The notes under the pieces are model-generated. The model saw only the letters and a list, made by a program, of their open reading frames with translations, was not told the DNA's origin and made no database searches. This document shows positions 21,701 to 36,700 of a stretch of 64,000 nucleotides of DNA, piece after piece. The stretch's first letter is position 1, and the number at the start of each line of letters is the position of its first letter. The stretch covers positions 8,461,256 to 8,525,255 of the forward strand of contig NC_133954.1 in assembly GCF_031877795.1 (NCBI RefSeq), written 5' to 3'. This stretch comes from Strix aluco. Lineage: Eukaryota; Chordata; Aves; Strigiformes; Strigidae. The position numbers and the translations under genes are program-made.

Positions 21701-24700
21701 GTACTATCTCCATGCTTCAAAATAGTTACATATACCTAAGATAGAGCATAAACAAGGAAGGTCCTTCAGAAACCACACTTTTACAATTGCAACCAATTTC
21801 TACATGTTTGGGTTAGATTTCAGACAAGTGAACAGATGTGGAAGATCCTGGCACCAATCCCTCCTATGTTTTAAGATGGGTTTTTAAAGATGCGTCAACT
21901 CCTCTTCCTCAATTTCAGCATAATTTTGATAATTCCAACACACAGTAAAACACCAGAACAAGAAATCTTTGTACCACACAACACCGAGCTAGCAAGTACT
22001 TCATGTAGGCTCAGGCCGTATCCACCACGGTTAGACTGGGCTCTGCAGGGCCAAGCTGACACCTGCAGAGCTCTCCCACCACCCCGGCAGTTTACCCCGG
22101 TGCTTTTAAACCTGAAGGATTCAGGCTGGTCACGGATGGATGTCAATGAGTAAAGGGCAGCTCAGGTTCAGCACTGCACTGGAATAGTCTTCAAAACCCA
22201 AAAAGCAACATGATCTAGAGACCAGAGCTGTTGTGTGGCAGTCAGTGCAGCACAGCTGAGTTACGACTAAGTACTGGCCACGGCAGATGAGGTTTACTTG
22301 ATTCAAGAGACACTGGGATGCCTGTACCGTGCTCCCCAATATAATTTTCTTCATAACTGGACTTATCCAAGCTCCCACCACCTCTGACAAAACCAGCTGG
22401 TCTCATGCCTTGACACTGGTTTCCTCTAGCTTCCCTATCCTTGGAAATACAAGAGTTCAGTGCACACTGTGCTGAGCAGGGACAGTTTTTTGGGAACGAA
22501 AATTTACAGTAACCTACAGGACTCCTCAGATCAGCCGACAGCACGTGTTTTCCTTCCACATGGTCCTTAAATCGGCGTCGGGCTTCTTCTAATGTTGCCT
22601 TATGCCCAGCTTTTCCTAGTTTGCCCAAGACCAGACCTCTCAGAAGGGCATCTAGATGACCTAATGAGTGAGTAAGAGGGAAAAAAAAATTATTTGGAGA
22701 CAGCAATTAAGTGCTCTCTCACCTAGAGTGGTCTGGGCAGAGCTATATAACAACCCTTCCACATGCTTGAGGATATCTACAGCAACTAGGCCTTTTCTCA
22801 CTCTCCTTGGTGCCCACTGGAGAACACACTGATTTTTTTTATGGCGAGAGGGTCAGGAGAGGATGATTCCGGCCCCAACACAAGAGGCTAGGCCTGTAAC
22901 CTGAGCTAAGTCAGTAATATTAACCACTTGTGTCTACAGCAGGACAGACCAGGACAAGTAAACATGCACGTACACGGCTTTCCATCCTTGTAGTCTAACA
23001 AGTTTCATGCATTCCAATAGATGCAAAGCTGAAGCAAAGAATTTTTATCAGTCAGTGACCATGTAGGGAAAAAGTTTTGCCATTTTTGCTTGTGCCTGAT
23101 AACAGAGAGTTGTTTTGTTTGTCTTTTTTTAAGTATAAAAATACCCCTGAATGCCTACTTCAGGCTCCTCTTCCTCCCTTCTCTCCCCTTTCCCAAAGTC
23201 TTGATGGTTTATTTACAACATGAGTTTTTCAAAACCGCTGCTGGGTTTCACCGCATAAGCTTCCTACCTTCTCCAGGTTTGGGGTCCCAGCCCAGCCTCT
23301 CCCCTATGGGTGAAAAGACATCTTTCACGAACACCTGGATTTCCTCATAGAAGTCTGTGTGGGACAAGAGAGTCGAGAGAATCCCCAGGTTACAGCTGAG
23401 GTCGCTCCACACAGTATAATTGGGCTCATTCACAAAAGCTTCCATGACTTTTAGAACCTCTACAGTGCTAATGATTCCAGCTCGGGCCTGGGAGAGGAAA
23501 AGACACAGATTAATCTTATTTCCAAACAGAATTAAGACATTTAATAGCTCATCACATTATTTTACAGTCTTTCCTGCTCAGTTTGCACAGGCTGTATATA
23601 AACTCTATTTTCTCTGTTGTGGGGTTCTGCCAAGGGGAGTTAACACTCGTCAAGGCACCTCAGCTGTCTGCTCGGGGCACACAACGCCTTTCACACACAG
23701 GTAAGCACTTTACAAGCAGACAGATGTATAATTATAAATACATTTTGCAAACAAGAAACAGACCAGGAGATTAAGTGACTTAACGAAACTGCAGCAATGC
23801 CAGCAAGAAAAAAAGCAAACCCCCAGAGTTATTCTCAGCCAGATACAACACTCACCAAAATGTTATTTTAACTAAAAATTGTAAAGATTTAAAGATTTAT
23901 TTTTTTTCTCTTCATTAAATGGAAAGTGTAAAACTGCAGAAGTCATTTTTGCTTCCTGCTTCCCGTGAATTAGTACAAGAAGTGCTGCCTTTCCACCTCT
24001 GCCAGGAAAATTTTACATTCCCTGTTTCAGAGCATCACGAAGACGCTCCTACGCTTAGTGCAGTGATAATACCCACAGCAGCTACGTCCAGATTGCTCAG
24101 ATTTTTGTTACTCTGGAACCAGACCGGTAATTTATGGTACCAGAAAAAGAGGCGAAGATCAATTTTTATTATCTAAGCTATATTCACCTATGGTAAAAAC
24201 ATGATTAAAACTGAAACCAAATTCGGAGTCTAACAATGTTCCTACATGCATTATTTGCTCAATTTTTTGTCCCATTAGCCTTGCAATATTTGGGAAATGA
24301 CTCAAGCTACAGTTTCAGCCCCCATCAACTAAGCCGTGACAAGAGTTACACACTTTGAAGCTCGAGAGGAAGGGTACCAAACCTACTTCTTTAAAAGTTT
24401 CCATATATTTGCTGACTAGCAAGAACAAGAAAGTACAACCTGAACTAGAGTACAGTAACTAATTGTTCAGAGCCAGCAACACCTGCTTTGGGGGTAATTC
24501 CTTGCTTTTAAACAGTAAGAATCCCCAACAGCCACCTCCTCCAGCAGAGGACAGTCATAGCAAGTCCAACTGAACAAAGCACACGGTGCTGATAGTACTT
24601 GATAAAGTCATTGAGGGGATCATTAAAATATACTTATTTTGATGAGTTAAAAGAAAGCAAGTTCTCAGAACAATTTTATAAAAAACCCTATAATATACCC

Positions 24701-27700
24701 CTGCAGAGAACAGTGCAACAGGAGTTACAGACAGACCACTTCCATAGGGTTTAAGTCTCACAATACAAGTTAGAACTTGTCAAGCTAATTAATAGCTAGA
24801 TGTATGCAGTAATCCCAAAGGCACTTTGCCTCCAGAAACTGCGACTGACTCTTCAGACACCCATTTCTGCAGTTATTGTAGCTCTTGTTATTAGGCAGAA
24901 TAGCAAAGAGTTGCTTACCAGAGAGAAAAGATCGTTCTGCAGACCAAGCCTGTCCACAGGGGGTAGGGAGAGGTCTTTGATCGCTGGTATTAAACTCTCC
25001 AGCATGTCAGGGCTATACTGAGTACGGTAAAAGCCTACTGTTCCAAGGTTTAACTGAAAAGTACCAAAAGAGCAAAAAATTAAAAGTAAGGAACAAATAA
25101 GGAAATGCTTTTTATTTTTAGGACCACTAGGAATTTCTCAAAGCACTGCAGCTCAGAGAAGTCAGTCACTATCATTTAATTCATAAAGTAAGGGAGAAAG
25201 ACTAAAGATTCCAGCGCAGAGGTGCTCACTAAGAGGTACAGAAGACAAGAGCGAGCTGGCATAAGGAACCAGAGGCTGGACTTAAAACTAGGAGCAAGAA
25301 AAAAAGAGAAACTTCTCTTCTAGGGGTAAATCCTAACGGAACTAAGGGTAGTCACGTGCCAAGAAGATAAAATGCAGGAGACTGCAGGTGCTAGAATCTT
25401 AACTTTTGCAACCTCTCTCCCACAACCTGCTCTGTTCAATTTTGATAGAACCATCTTCTCAAGAAAGGAGAGCAAGCACCTCTGCCCAGCGTGAACGCAA
25501 GTCACGGTCGGTGAGGCTGATGAACTATGCTGGCTACACGCTACTTCCTACTGGCACTTCAGTGTAGATGGTCAGATACTGCGGTTGGTTGAACAACAGT
25601 ACCTGACACAAACCAAAACCATTGCTGAGCTCATCAGGAAGTCACCCCCTTTGCTGCTGCTACGGTTTGGGTCACTCCCACGGCCGGTCCTCAGGACTGC
25701 GGCACTCACTAAAAACCTCCGGCTGACCACCTTTGCAGCCAGCAGTCCTACGACGCCACCTGCGACTGAGCTGGATTGTTGCCTTCTCAGGCAGAAATAT
25801 CAAACTTTACCCTCATTTAGACAGGGCGTTTTCAGAATTATTCATTTCATGCCCCTCTTTATTACCGGGGGGACCCAGATAGATGTGGTGATTCAAGAGA
25901 ATACGCAGGCCTGACCACTGGAATGCCCGTGTTAGTTAAATGGGAAGATTTAATTAATATTCAGAGACTAATCCTTAATGTTATTTCACAATACAGCTCC
26001 AGCTTAGAAACAATTACTCTTCAACCTCAGTAGCTCATACAGCCATAGTCCCAGCCAGTTGCTGTCTTTCAGTTTTTAAATTCAGTTTGACTGGTGTCTG
26101 CAGTAGACCTCAATAGTGAATTTTTTCACTTACAAATAATTGTACTTGTCTGGCAATAGCCAGTGAAAAACCTTCACACTAATGAAAGATAAACAGGACT
26201 ATTTTTGCTCAGGATGGACTTTAACTAAACTGTGGTTGCCATGGGATACCAAAAAAGCCATCACATCTCAACTCAAAAGCTGCCTCTAATTACACACTGT
26301 TTTTCCGGGCTCGGACTCCTAAAAGGTTCAAGTTTACATTGTCTAGACTACTCTTGGAAGGCGAAGAACTACACTAAGCAAGCATTATAGAGAGGAGCCA
26401 ATATTCAAGAGCACCACAGAGAGGCCTCTCCACAAGAAATGCAAGATTGCAAGGGAGGAAAAAAAGAAAAAAAAAGAGAAGAGGAAAATGAAATGCAAAG
26501 GAACATTAAAGTGACATTCAAACTTATTCCCGGTAATATGTTCTCCTTTGTGACAACCCACCTTCACCCACTGGTCTGGTTTGATGTCTTTCAAAACCAA
26601 GGTGAGCTCTGGTTTGTCCATCAATACTTGCATTTTGGCACAGGTGGGGTCATCACTTGTACAAATACTTATGGGGACCATCCACATGGGGAAATCCTCC
26701 CCTAAAAGAAGAAACAATAAAAAGGAAGGCCTAAGGAAGAAAAAGTATGCACACAACACTGAGAAACTCTGCCTGATGTTCAAGCAAGTTTCAGCAGCAG
26801 TTTAAGCAAGGCTACTTAAATTCAAATAGGCACCAATCTGACGGACAACAGCAGTTCTAGGGTTAAAAACCCAGACTCTCTAAGGCACCTTTCAAGCTAA
26901 ACATTTTAATTTCTATAAGCCCGGAAGATGGGTGGAATCTGCATCTTCAGACAGAGCTGGCTGCCATATGAGGCATTTTGATTTCAGCACTACTGTAAAA
27001 CCAGCAGCTTACAGAGCTCCTCAGATGGCAGCACCAGCCTTAACCAGGACATCAGAAGAGAAACATCTCAATGAAAACTGAACTTCGGTTCAGACTGCAG
27101 ATGAATGCTGTTCTCCGCGCAAGGAGGACATGGAAACCACATGTGTGAGAGTGCTCAACCTTAGATTTTCTGAAGTTTTAACAATACTTAAACACCTGAA
27201 TCCAAGCAGAGCACCTGCCTGCTCTGCAGTGCAGCTGTTTCATCTCAAAATTGCTGCCGCTGCATGAAAAGCAACGAGCACTCCATTCCTGCTCTTAGCA
27301 CTCGTCTTACCAGTATATGGTCCACTGGCACAGAATTTCTTCTGGACTAACTTCAACACTCTGTCGTCTTCTTGCTGAGGAAAAAAAAAAAGAAAAGAAA
27401 AAGTAAAAGAGAGAGAAAGGAATTATCAGAACACCTAATCTCAGCTTCTGTATATCACAATACATTCGTGTGCCCTCTGTTAAACGGAGTAACTTGTGCT
27501 CTCCTCCAGAAAAAGGAGCTACATCAAGAATTATTCCAATGCATTAACCACCGTTACTGTTAAAACACACACATCCCCCCATTTCTCATTTGAATTTGTT
27601 GTCTGACTTCAGCTTCCAGCCAGTAATCTTCACTCACCCTGCAATCTTGTGGAATAAGCATAATTGGAGTGAGAAGGAAAATGTGTGGCAAGGGGACCTA

Positions 27701-30700
27701 AGTCAGATATTCCCTCCCCCCCCCACACACACATTTCACACACAAAGGGCAAACGGGCCATGTCAGCAAACTCCAAGCGCATGATCTAGAGCGCTCGTGG
27801 AGTAACTGTATGGCTTTGCACCAGGTTCCTCAAGTGAGCTGCACTTCCCCTCCCTTCAGAAACAGAACTGTCACCGAACAAAGCAACCCACTGTACTGCC
27901 TCCCGATCAAAGAGAATTTTTCAAATAACTGGATACTACTAAACCTGATCCAAAACCACAGTTAAAGGCAGAACTTTTGATCTGAAGGGCTGAAAAATGC
28001 ATAGTTATATTTACCTGTTCAGCTTCCACATAAATGAGTGGAAATCCCATTTGTTTGGTCCATGTATTCATCACAGCAGCAATAGGTTTACCACTCGCTT
28101 TTTCCAGGCTTTCCCAGAGATCCTCTGCAGAAGAAAAGTCTGACTAAGGACTCCCGGGGTCTTGACATGTCAGGTGCTATTAAGGACACTACATGGGCAC
28201 TGGAAGGGGGAGGCTGTATTGTTCCTCCAGTTTGCCCTTCGTGTCTGGGTTGTGTTTTTATTGAATTGTAACAGATAATAGGCAAGAAAAATGAAATACT
28301 TTAAAGCACTCATGGGGGAGAGAGGGGAAAAGAAAGCTTCTTTACTACTAAAAGAATGCAATCAATACACATTGTGATAATAAAAACGAGCATTAAATAT
28401 TCAAAATGGTAAACAGAGGAATCTTTTGCTTAAGTTTTTCATATATTATGTCAAAAGAGCCGACCAAGCAACAAGGACTGTTTTAGGCTGATAGAGCATG
28501 ACGTTCCACTTCCACGTTTATGCCTAATACACAAAAAAAGGTTTAAGTAAAGAAAGCGCTGTGAGATGTTAGACGAGACTTTGAACAATTTAATCACACA
28601 TGCAATCAATACTGCAAAAGGAAGCTTGCAAAAGGCTTACTTGGCAAATCAAGATACTCTGTTTCTAAATTAGATTACTACGCAGATGTGGTTCTCAACG
28701 GTAAACGCAGCCCTTGCAGATTACCTCACCCACACACGCCTGAGGTACAGAACCCCCAGAGGATGCTGCACTCGGGCTGTGCAGGGGACACTTTGTATGG
28801 AACTGGAAACAAGCCAATTATTTCTTTGCATTTCAGTTATCTCAGGTGGAAAACCAGCTGTTTAAGAATCCATCACTTAAGCACTAAAGAGTTTGTCTCC
28901 AAAAAATCACTTTTCTTAAGCACACAATAACCACCAGTTACCTGTAGCGGCATTCTTCTGCTGGAACTTCGTTAAATATAAATTCATTCCTTTCCGAAAG
29001 TCCTGGGAACATACAATTGAATATGTAATGGCACCAGAACAGAGTCTTTTCTATCCTCCCTCTGCGCTGCATTTATATGCAAAACTCAGCCAAGTAATCT
29101 TAGGATCACTACATACATCTCTAACCCCTGCCATAATTTCCCGCTATCTTATTTCTCCTCAGTAAGTTGAAATAAAGTCCAAATACAAATCGGAGAAAAA
29201 GTTTTCAAAACATAGAATACACAGATTAGTTTTTTTTTAATGGTATTTTTAACTGTAAAAAAGATTTGACAATCTACATTTGGCTTTTTAAACGATTTTT
29301 ACCTCATCACCAATATAGTCATGTAGCATTCGGATTACAGATGCTCCCTTGCTGTAAGAAATAGCGTCGAATATTTCATCTACTTCGGAGGGATGGCCAA
29401 CACTAACCTGTGGTAAACAGCATAATTAACAGCGAGAACAGTTTTAACCACCATAAGGTTTTGATTTTAGTTGTTCTAGCATTTAATGAGCTGACTGTTC
29501 TCACTGAAGAAAGCACACGCCTATCCATCACTAAATTGCCTCAGTGGAATCTCCACACTCAAACTTATCCACATATGGCTGGGTTAGGACTGGTTAAACA
29601 TATTTTAGTTTTGGTATTTAATCAAGTAGACTTAGGGATCTTGCTTCGATCGTGTGGTTCAACACTTACCCAAAAGCAAAAAACCAGTGGAAGTTGTTTA
29701 ATTCTGGGACAGCGAACAATAAATGCTCAGGAAATGCACTCAATGAGTAAGTCACTCTAAAATGACCTGCTGCACAAGGTCATTTCCCAACATCTATTAC
29801 ACCAAACAGTTCTTAAGCCATCAGAAAACTTGTCCATGGTGATCTCTAGGAACTGGAAGAGAGTTTTCTTTTAGCACAGCTCCCAGTTTTGCTGGAGCTC
29901 GCTGCTGCTGCCTTCTCCTCCTCACCGAAGTACTGCCTTGTTCCAAAGCAGCAAGCCCAGCTGGACTCTACTTACTTCAAGGCTGGCTGTATCCCTCTCC
30001 CAGTTCTGGGAGGACAACGCAGAAACACCTACGGTGGCCTCAGATGAAAACCAGTACAAGCCCAGCAAAGTTTTGTAGCCTGGGCTCTGGGCTATGCTGC
30101 ACTTCAGTTTCTGTTGTCAAGTGCTGGACTAAATTAGTAGCTACCTCAAGGGCCAGAAAACGACCCACTTTGGTCAGAAACCAAATCAAAACACAAATAA
30201 TGATGAGTTTTGATCACAACTTTGCCCTTTCAAGTCAGAAGAGCAGAAAAACTCCCGAAGGAGCCGTCATCAGACCCTCAAACCTCACTTCTGAAATACT
30301 AATTCAAGTAGAGAAAAATCTACAAAGTGTAAATGCAACCTTTGATTTTTCTTTGCATCGTGAATGACTGCAGAGTTCCCCTTTTTCTTAACGGGAAAAA
30401 AGCTTACACGCAGCTGACAAGAAAAAAAAGGGAGACAATCAATAGGAAAGATTGAACTTACTTCAATAGGATGACTGTTGTCTAAGGCATCAAGCTCTTG
30501 AGCTCGTGTGTAATCAGCAGAAACAAACTGAGTCCAGATATCATATTCTGGGAAACAGTGATCTACACATAGGTACTCAATCCAGGAGGCAAATCCTTCG
30601 TTCAGCCAGAGATGGGTCCACCATTCCTGCAAAGATAAGACGGCAGACTAAAGAACAAAATTCCAACAGCTTCATTTAATCAACAGTAATTTTGCAGCAA

Positions 30701-33700
30701 AGATAAGCTGTTAATGGCCTAGTTTAGTACAAATCAGAGAAACAGGCAACACTTGTGAGCACAAATTCCTCTCTATAAAGAAGTCATCAGCCCAAGAAGA
30801 GTAATCAGCCTTCAATAACCGTCTTCCCCTTGCCTTAAGTTTTAGAAACTCTGCACGGGGGAGAACTGCATCAGGTACAAATGAAATTCCCGGAGACTAG
30901 ACTAGAGGTCAGAGCAGAGCCAGAGGGAACAGCCACGAATGTCACCCAGACTGGGGAAGAGTCAGCGACGGGCAAGGCCACGGTTCAGCAAAGCTGCAGA
31001 GCTGTGGGCAACATGACAGTGTCTCTTCCAAACTGAATAGCAGCAGCTGCAGAAGACTGATTTTGTTTGGGTTTGGTTTTTTTGCTGATGAGGATGCTTA
31101 CGTAAAGGAGAAAACCTGGAATCCGAAGAAGCCTTCTAGACTACGGAAACCTGAAATCTAGTAAACAGTTAAAAGCTGTCTCTCACCAGCCAAAGGTGGG
31201 CTTTGTTTTTTTGAAGGTAAGAATGTTACGTTGACATTTTAAAATTCTTCCTTTCACTTCTAATATTTAACCGAAGTAGGAGAGGTAAGGAAACAAGCTA
31301 CGGATAACTGAGGGAGAAAACACCCTTTTCTATAACTGCACTTACCAACCATTCTTTAAATGCAAACAGGGTGGGTGACTCAGAAGAGCGTGGCTGGGAG
31401 GATATGGACCCTCAAGTAGAAGAGACTGAACAGGCTGTAGAATCAGTGCAGCGAGCTGCTGCTCTACAAAGCACTACTGCTTCTACTATGAATGAAACAT
31501 TTACCCCAGGGACAGTGGAATTTCAATAAGGAAAGCTGTCACCGAAACTCTACACAGATAAGCCCTGCTTTATTTTTAGAGTGGAGACTATCCAATTTTC
31601 TTTTACATTTCTGATCGCATCTGTTTCCACGACAAGGTTCCAATAGATACAGATTGGTGCCAAAGGACAACTGCAAAAGAGATTCTTGGGCAATTCCATT
31701 GGACTTCTAAATCTTTTCACCTCCCTGGTGTCTCCCTTATCCCTCTGGCAACCTACTGCTCACGAACCTCTCTCTTCCCCTAGAAGTATTCTTATTTCAT
31801 TTATCTTTGCTCCAGAAGAACTGGCATATTGTGCTGGCCAGTAAGATCTGGTACTGGCAAACTAAACCAGTGATGCTGCTGAGGCTTTCTGCTGTGCTGT
31901 ACGTGCCTCAGATTATAGAGAAAAAGCTGACTTGGGCATTTCTCAATTTCCACATCAGAATGTCTTTTCTTATTTCACAGTTGCGCCACAGAACATAAAA
32001 TAATAACCAAAGAGAAAGAGTACTTAAAAAGAAAATTTTTGGAAGACCTAGAACTTCAAAAGGAAAATATAAAAAGCTAATTCAATATAAATTTTAGAGA
32101 TTCTTGTAAATGATACTTTCTCAAGCTTACTGCCACAGTTCTCAATGCTCAGAAGGACCACCAATGGTTCGTGGGTCACAAACAGTCTCTGAGGCACTTG
32201 CTAGCATCCTACAGTGTTGTCTAGCCACGTGATGCTAGCTCGCCTTGCTTCCAGCTGCTCAACTGTACTAAAAGCTAAAAATATACTATTTTAATATTAT
32301 TTTTTCCATTTAAATATTGTGTTGCTCTCACATGGAAGCTACTTGTACTACCACAAACAGGAATGGACACAGCTGAGTGGATTTTAAGAGGCACAGCACT
32401 GTAGAAGAGTTTGACAAACTTTGCTTAGTGTTACAATTAATATTTACACTGGGTTTTTTCCTCCATCCACTCACACTTAATTTTAGCAGCCAAAAAGCCA
32501 GAATGATGCAGATTTGGGGTTCCAGAAGCCATGGTTTTTTTAACCAAACACACTGGTTTCTTACAATAAAAGTAACTTCCTAACCTGTGGAAATTTTGGA
32601 TTCAAGCATCTGCTTGCAGGGTTTTGGGAAAAGGAATGTCAGATCTCATTAACAGAGTAAGCTGAAGCCATTTGTTAACAGCAGAAGCTCTGACAGATAC
32701 AGGTTTCAGTTTTTAGCACTAAATGGAATTTATTTACAGATTTCAGTCTGGCTGCCTCACATATGCTTGCATTTCCACCAAAATGACTTAAATATCAAGC
32801 CATTCAGACAGCTGGCTCCCCATACATCCAGAGTAATTCCTATGAGTTACTATTGAGCAACTTTTCAGCTAGAACAATTTGCAATGCTGAGCTGGTATTG
32901 AGCCCGTTTGGTATGAAAGCCCGATGAGTGAATCACGCCTACCTGAAAGGAAAACAGTGGATTATTGCTTCTAAGTAATCTGACTAGCCAAAATCATTTT
33001 CCATGGAACGCTTGCTCATCTCTAACTAGGACGATATTCAAACATCTGAACATTACTTCACACAGAAAAGATGTAGGAATACTTCCAAAGAACACACTAG
33101 TAAGGAAGTAATAAAGCGCTATTTAATTATGCATTTTTTTTATTTTAAAGATAGTGTGCCTGCTATTCAGGGGGACTTGAACACACACATGATACGAAGC
33201 ACATGTCAAAGAAAATGAGAAGAACTTGTAACTGTTAGATACCATGGTCACAAGGTTTCCAAACCACTGATGAGCAAGTTCGTGTCCTACAACCAGAGCA
33301 ACCCACTGGCGAGATGAAGAACAGGAATTTTTGGGGTCAATGAGCAATGCAGTCTCCCTGTATTTAAGAGAGAAAGATAACTGAACAGAGCGGTACATGC
33401 CTAGGGAAAAAACAACAGTCAAAAGTAGGTTAAATGACCTAAGCAAGCTAAAAAGTGATCAGTGCAACTGAAAAAACCAAAAGCTACTTCAGTTTAGACA
33501 TTATTTTGGTAAGTTCCACAGCTGTTGGAATGCTTTGGAGCAGTAAGTCCTTATGGCATGCAAGAAGACAAGTGCAAAAACCCAGGCAGGAACAAGAAAG
33601 ATTATCCTTTATTTATAAAATAGCTCACCTACCTAATCTAGGAACCTTAACTGTAACTCCCCTTGCACTGCTTGATGTATGCACAGCAAGTCTTCTCTGC

Positions 33701-36700
33701 CTCCCTCACCCCCAAAGGAATTCCAGCTCTTCCAAGCTCACAACCAGCCACGTTTCACCCGCCGCTGCAGACACACGAGGTTGTCCACGCAGGGCACACG
33801 TGCACACACACGCACACACGCACACACACGCAAGCGCTCCCAAGGTCGGGCACACAACCCTCCTGTCAGGGTCAGGACTTAGTGCGTCAGTCAGAAAGGA
33901 CTTCTGGACTCAAAGGGGGAAAACGTGCATCTCAAAACACAGACGGTGCCTGCAGATTATGCCAACCTTCTGTCCCCGAAGGGATAAAGCAAGCGTGCCA
34001 AACTGAGCATAAGGGGGGGAAAATTAACAGCACAATTAAGAAAGGCTTCCAAAAATTCTACTTATCCAGGACAAATATTTTTTTTTTTCCCACGGGGAGT
34101 AAAATACCAGATTTCATCAGAATTGCGATAAGCAGACAAGTAGATTTTAAACCTGGGCTCAAATTTCCATTGCCATTTTTTTAAGGCCAAATTAAAAGTT
34201 TAGCAGAAGAAATTCAAACTATTTCAGGGTTTAAAGTCCAAAGCTTACGAAGTTGTACAAAACAAAGGAAAATAATTCTAACAATGAGCACAGATAATGT
34301 AATAATATCAAGCAAAAGTACAAAAGCTTGATCAGATGAAGAAAAAAAACTGAAAAGGAAGGCAAGTTAATATTTCTGATTTACTCATATCCACATGGTT
34401 ATGCTGTGGTTGCTAAATTTACCAACTTGCCTACAACATCGAATAAGAAACAATTCCAGCTGTGTCAGTAAGTGCGTAACTTTAACGGGGAAAAAAGGGG
34501 CCAAGAAAGTTCTCTTGTAGAACAGGCAGTGCTGCCAGACACTTAAAAATCTCACGCCCTTGGACAGTAGCTGTAATAGCTCATTTTTGCCTTAAGATTT
34601 GTACAATAATGCACGCTGCTGCAGAAGTCAAAATTATCCAAACCGAAGCAAGAGTTGAAGGTATTTACTCAGCCTTATTTGGGATGATACCCAATAATCA
34701 CAGCTCCCTAAAACTAATCCAATTACTTCCAAGAATTAGTGAACAAAGAGGGGGAAAGACAGTATTTTAACAGCATACCTATAAGTAACAAGGCCCCAGT
34801 TCTCCATGGCACCTTTATAAAATAAATACAAAGGTTTATTGATATTGATACACACCTCTTCCTAAATGTTTAAAATTCAAATAAAATACAGTTCATCAAT
34901 AAAGTGAGTTACTTTACCAGCAGCAAAGTCTGCAATAGCTATGAGATCAATTTTAGGAAGAGGGTAAGGAACATTGAAGTAGTCCTTATAAAAAGGCAGA
35001 GTTTTAGCAGCAACCTGTAAGAAATAAGAGGAGAAATGTTACGTTGACTTGGAACAACTGGTAAAACTTGAAGATTTATGACTGAAACTAGCCTTAGAAA
35101 GCAGCACACACAAGACTCCTTCCAGAAGCCCTGCTCCCAGAGCACAATGGTTTGGAAGACTCCCGTCCCCTGTTTCTCCAGGCTGTAGCCCACCCTTCAG
35201 TACTTCTCATCTTTGGAGCAAAGTCTACATCACCATATCAGAACTGAATTCAGCTGCGCGTTTCCGTCATTGCAGACGTTCGTTTGTCCAAAACTGAAAT
35301 TGTTTAATACCAAGCCCAGTCTCTCTGAGCTATGAGAGCAAAAAAGCCAGCCTCACGAGCTTTGCATGGACTGAACAGAGGAGAGCACGGCGTCCAGCCC
35401 GCCGGAGATCGCTGCCGCAACAAGGGAGCCACCCTGCGCGCATTTACCTCTAACGCAAACTTTCCTTGTTCCGCTTTGCCAACAGGAGTGTAAACACGCA
35501 CTAAGACGCCATCGAGGGACCTGGCCTCTACAAAGTCATATTCGCCCACCACAAACGCTACAAGATACGTCGACATTATGGGGGTGCGAGCGAACTTCAC
35601 TTCCACCAGATTTTCATCGTCTGGGTACGGCTTCCGGTCAACGACGTTCTTTCAACATGAAAGGGAATCAGTTAGTTTCATGGAAGTGAAACTGTGTTAC
35701 ACAATACGTTTGACTAACTATTCCATCGTTATGAGTCATGCATTTAAAATGAAAGGACTTCTTTGACGATTTTAAAATACAGACCGCAATGTAGTTCCCC
35801 TCCTAACTAAAGAGTTGCACTTCTACAATATATAAGTTCTATTCCATGACAGCAAAGGCAGCTGAACACATCAGAGACCAGCCGCTGTCCTTCAAGGTGA
35901 CTATTACCCACATCCCAGTATGGCGTCAGGCTTTCACTTTACATTCTGAAACAGAAACCGTAACCATGTGGTCAGTGGGCAAGGCTAGACTTTACAGGTA
36001 ACTGTGAAAGTTTGCTGCTGGAATTAAAAAGTCCATTTTTAAACTGACTCACTCTTCTCCAGCAACGTAACCTAGAAATATGGGCACCATATTTGAAGTA
36101 GCAACCTGAAAATGCCCACTTGTATTTGGGACAGAAGTACTTCTACTCGCACATTTCATCCCAGCTCTGGTCAGAAATTCTCTAGAGCAGAAAACATGCT
36201 TATTTATCTCAAGTGCTTATGTAGCTATAACAGCTATATAAACACACAAAGGCTTATTTTTTTTCCAGTCACTCTTAATCAAGCAAGCAGCACGTGGCTT
36301 GACATATGCTAAGACTTTTCTTTTTTTTTTTTTTTAAACCACCACCACTGTGGTTTGTACAACCTGTTTAGGTTTTGTGCTAGCATCTGACATCACAGTA
36401 TCTTTTTAAAAGCTCTCTCAATTTATTGCTGCTTAGTAATAGCTACCAAGACAGCCTATATTCCTAATTCTGTTACTGAGACACACTATTAACTATCAAA
36501 TAATCAGCTGGTGTTATTACAGCTTTATTTAAAACACTGTTTACTTGTACATCAAGAACTTACCATATTTGACAAAGCTACTCTGTCTTTAGGAACCACC
36601 AAAGAAATATCAAATGTTGCCTTAATAGCAGGCTCATCCCAGCAAGGGAAAGCTCTGCGAGCGTCAGTAGCCTGAAGGAAATAAGAGCATTAAAACAAAT

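Larger units (their letters stand above)
26702..29302 (-). other. NPEPPS: NPEPPS introns 14, 13, 12 and 11
   Basis: Intron 14 is 26702-27310, intron 13 is 27375-28014, intron 12 is 28125-28941 and intron 11 is 29003-29302. Low-complexity A-rich (27378-27420) and C/CA-rich (27715-27732) tracts are the only notable content. Confidence 0.6.

Noticed and set aside
26439-26705. Plus-strand open frame of 88 codons
   Set aside because: It is the antisense shadow of NPEPPS exon 15.
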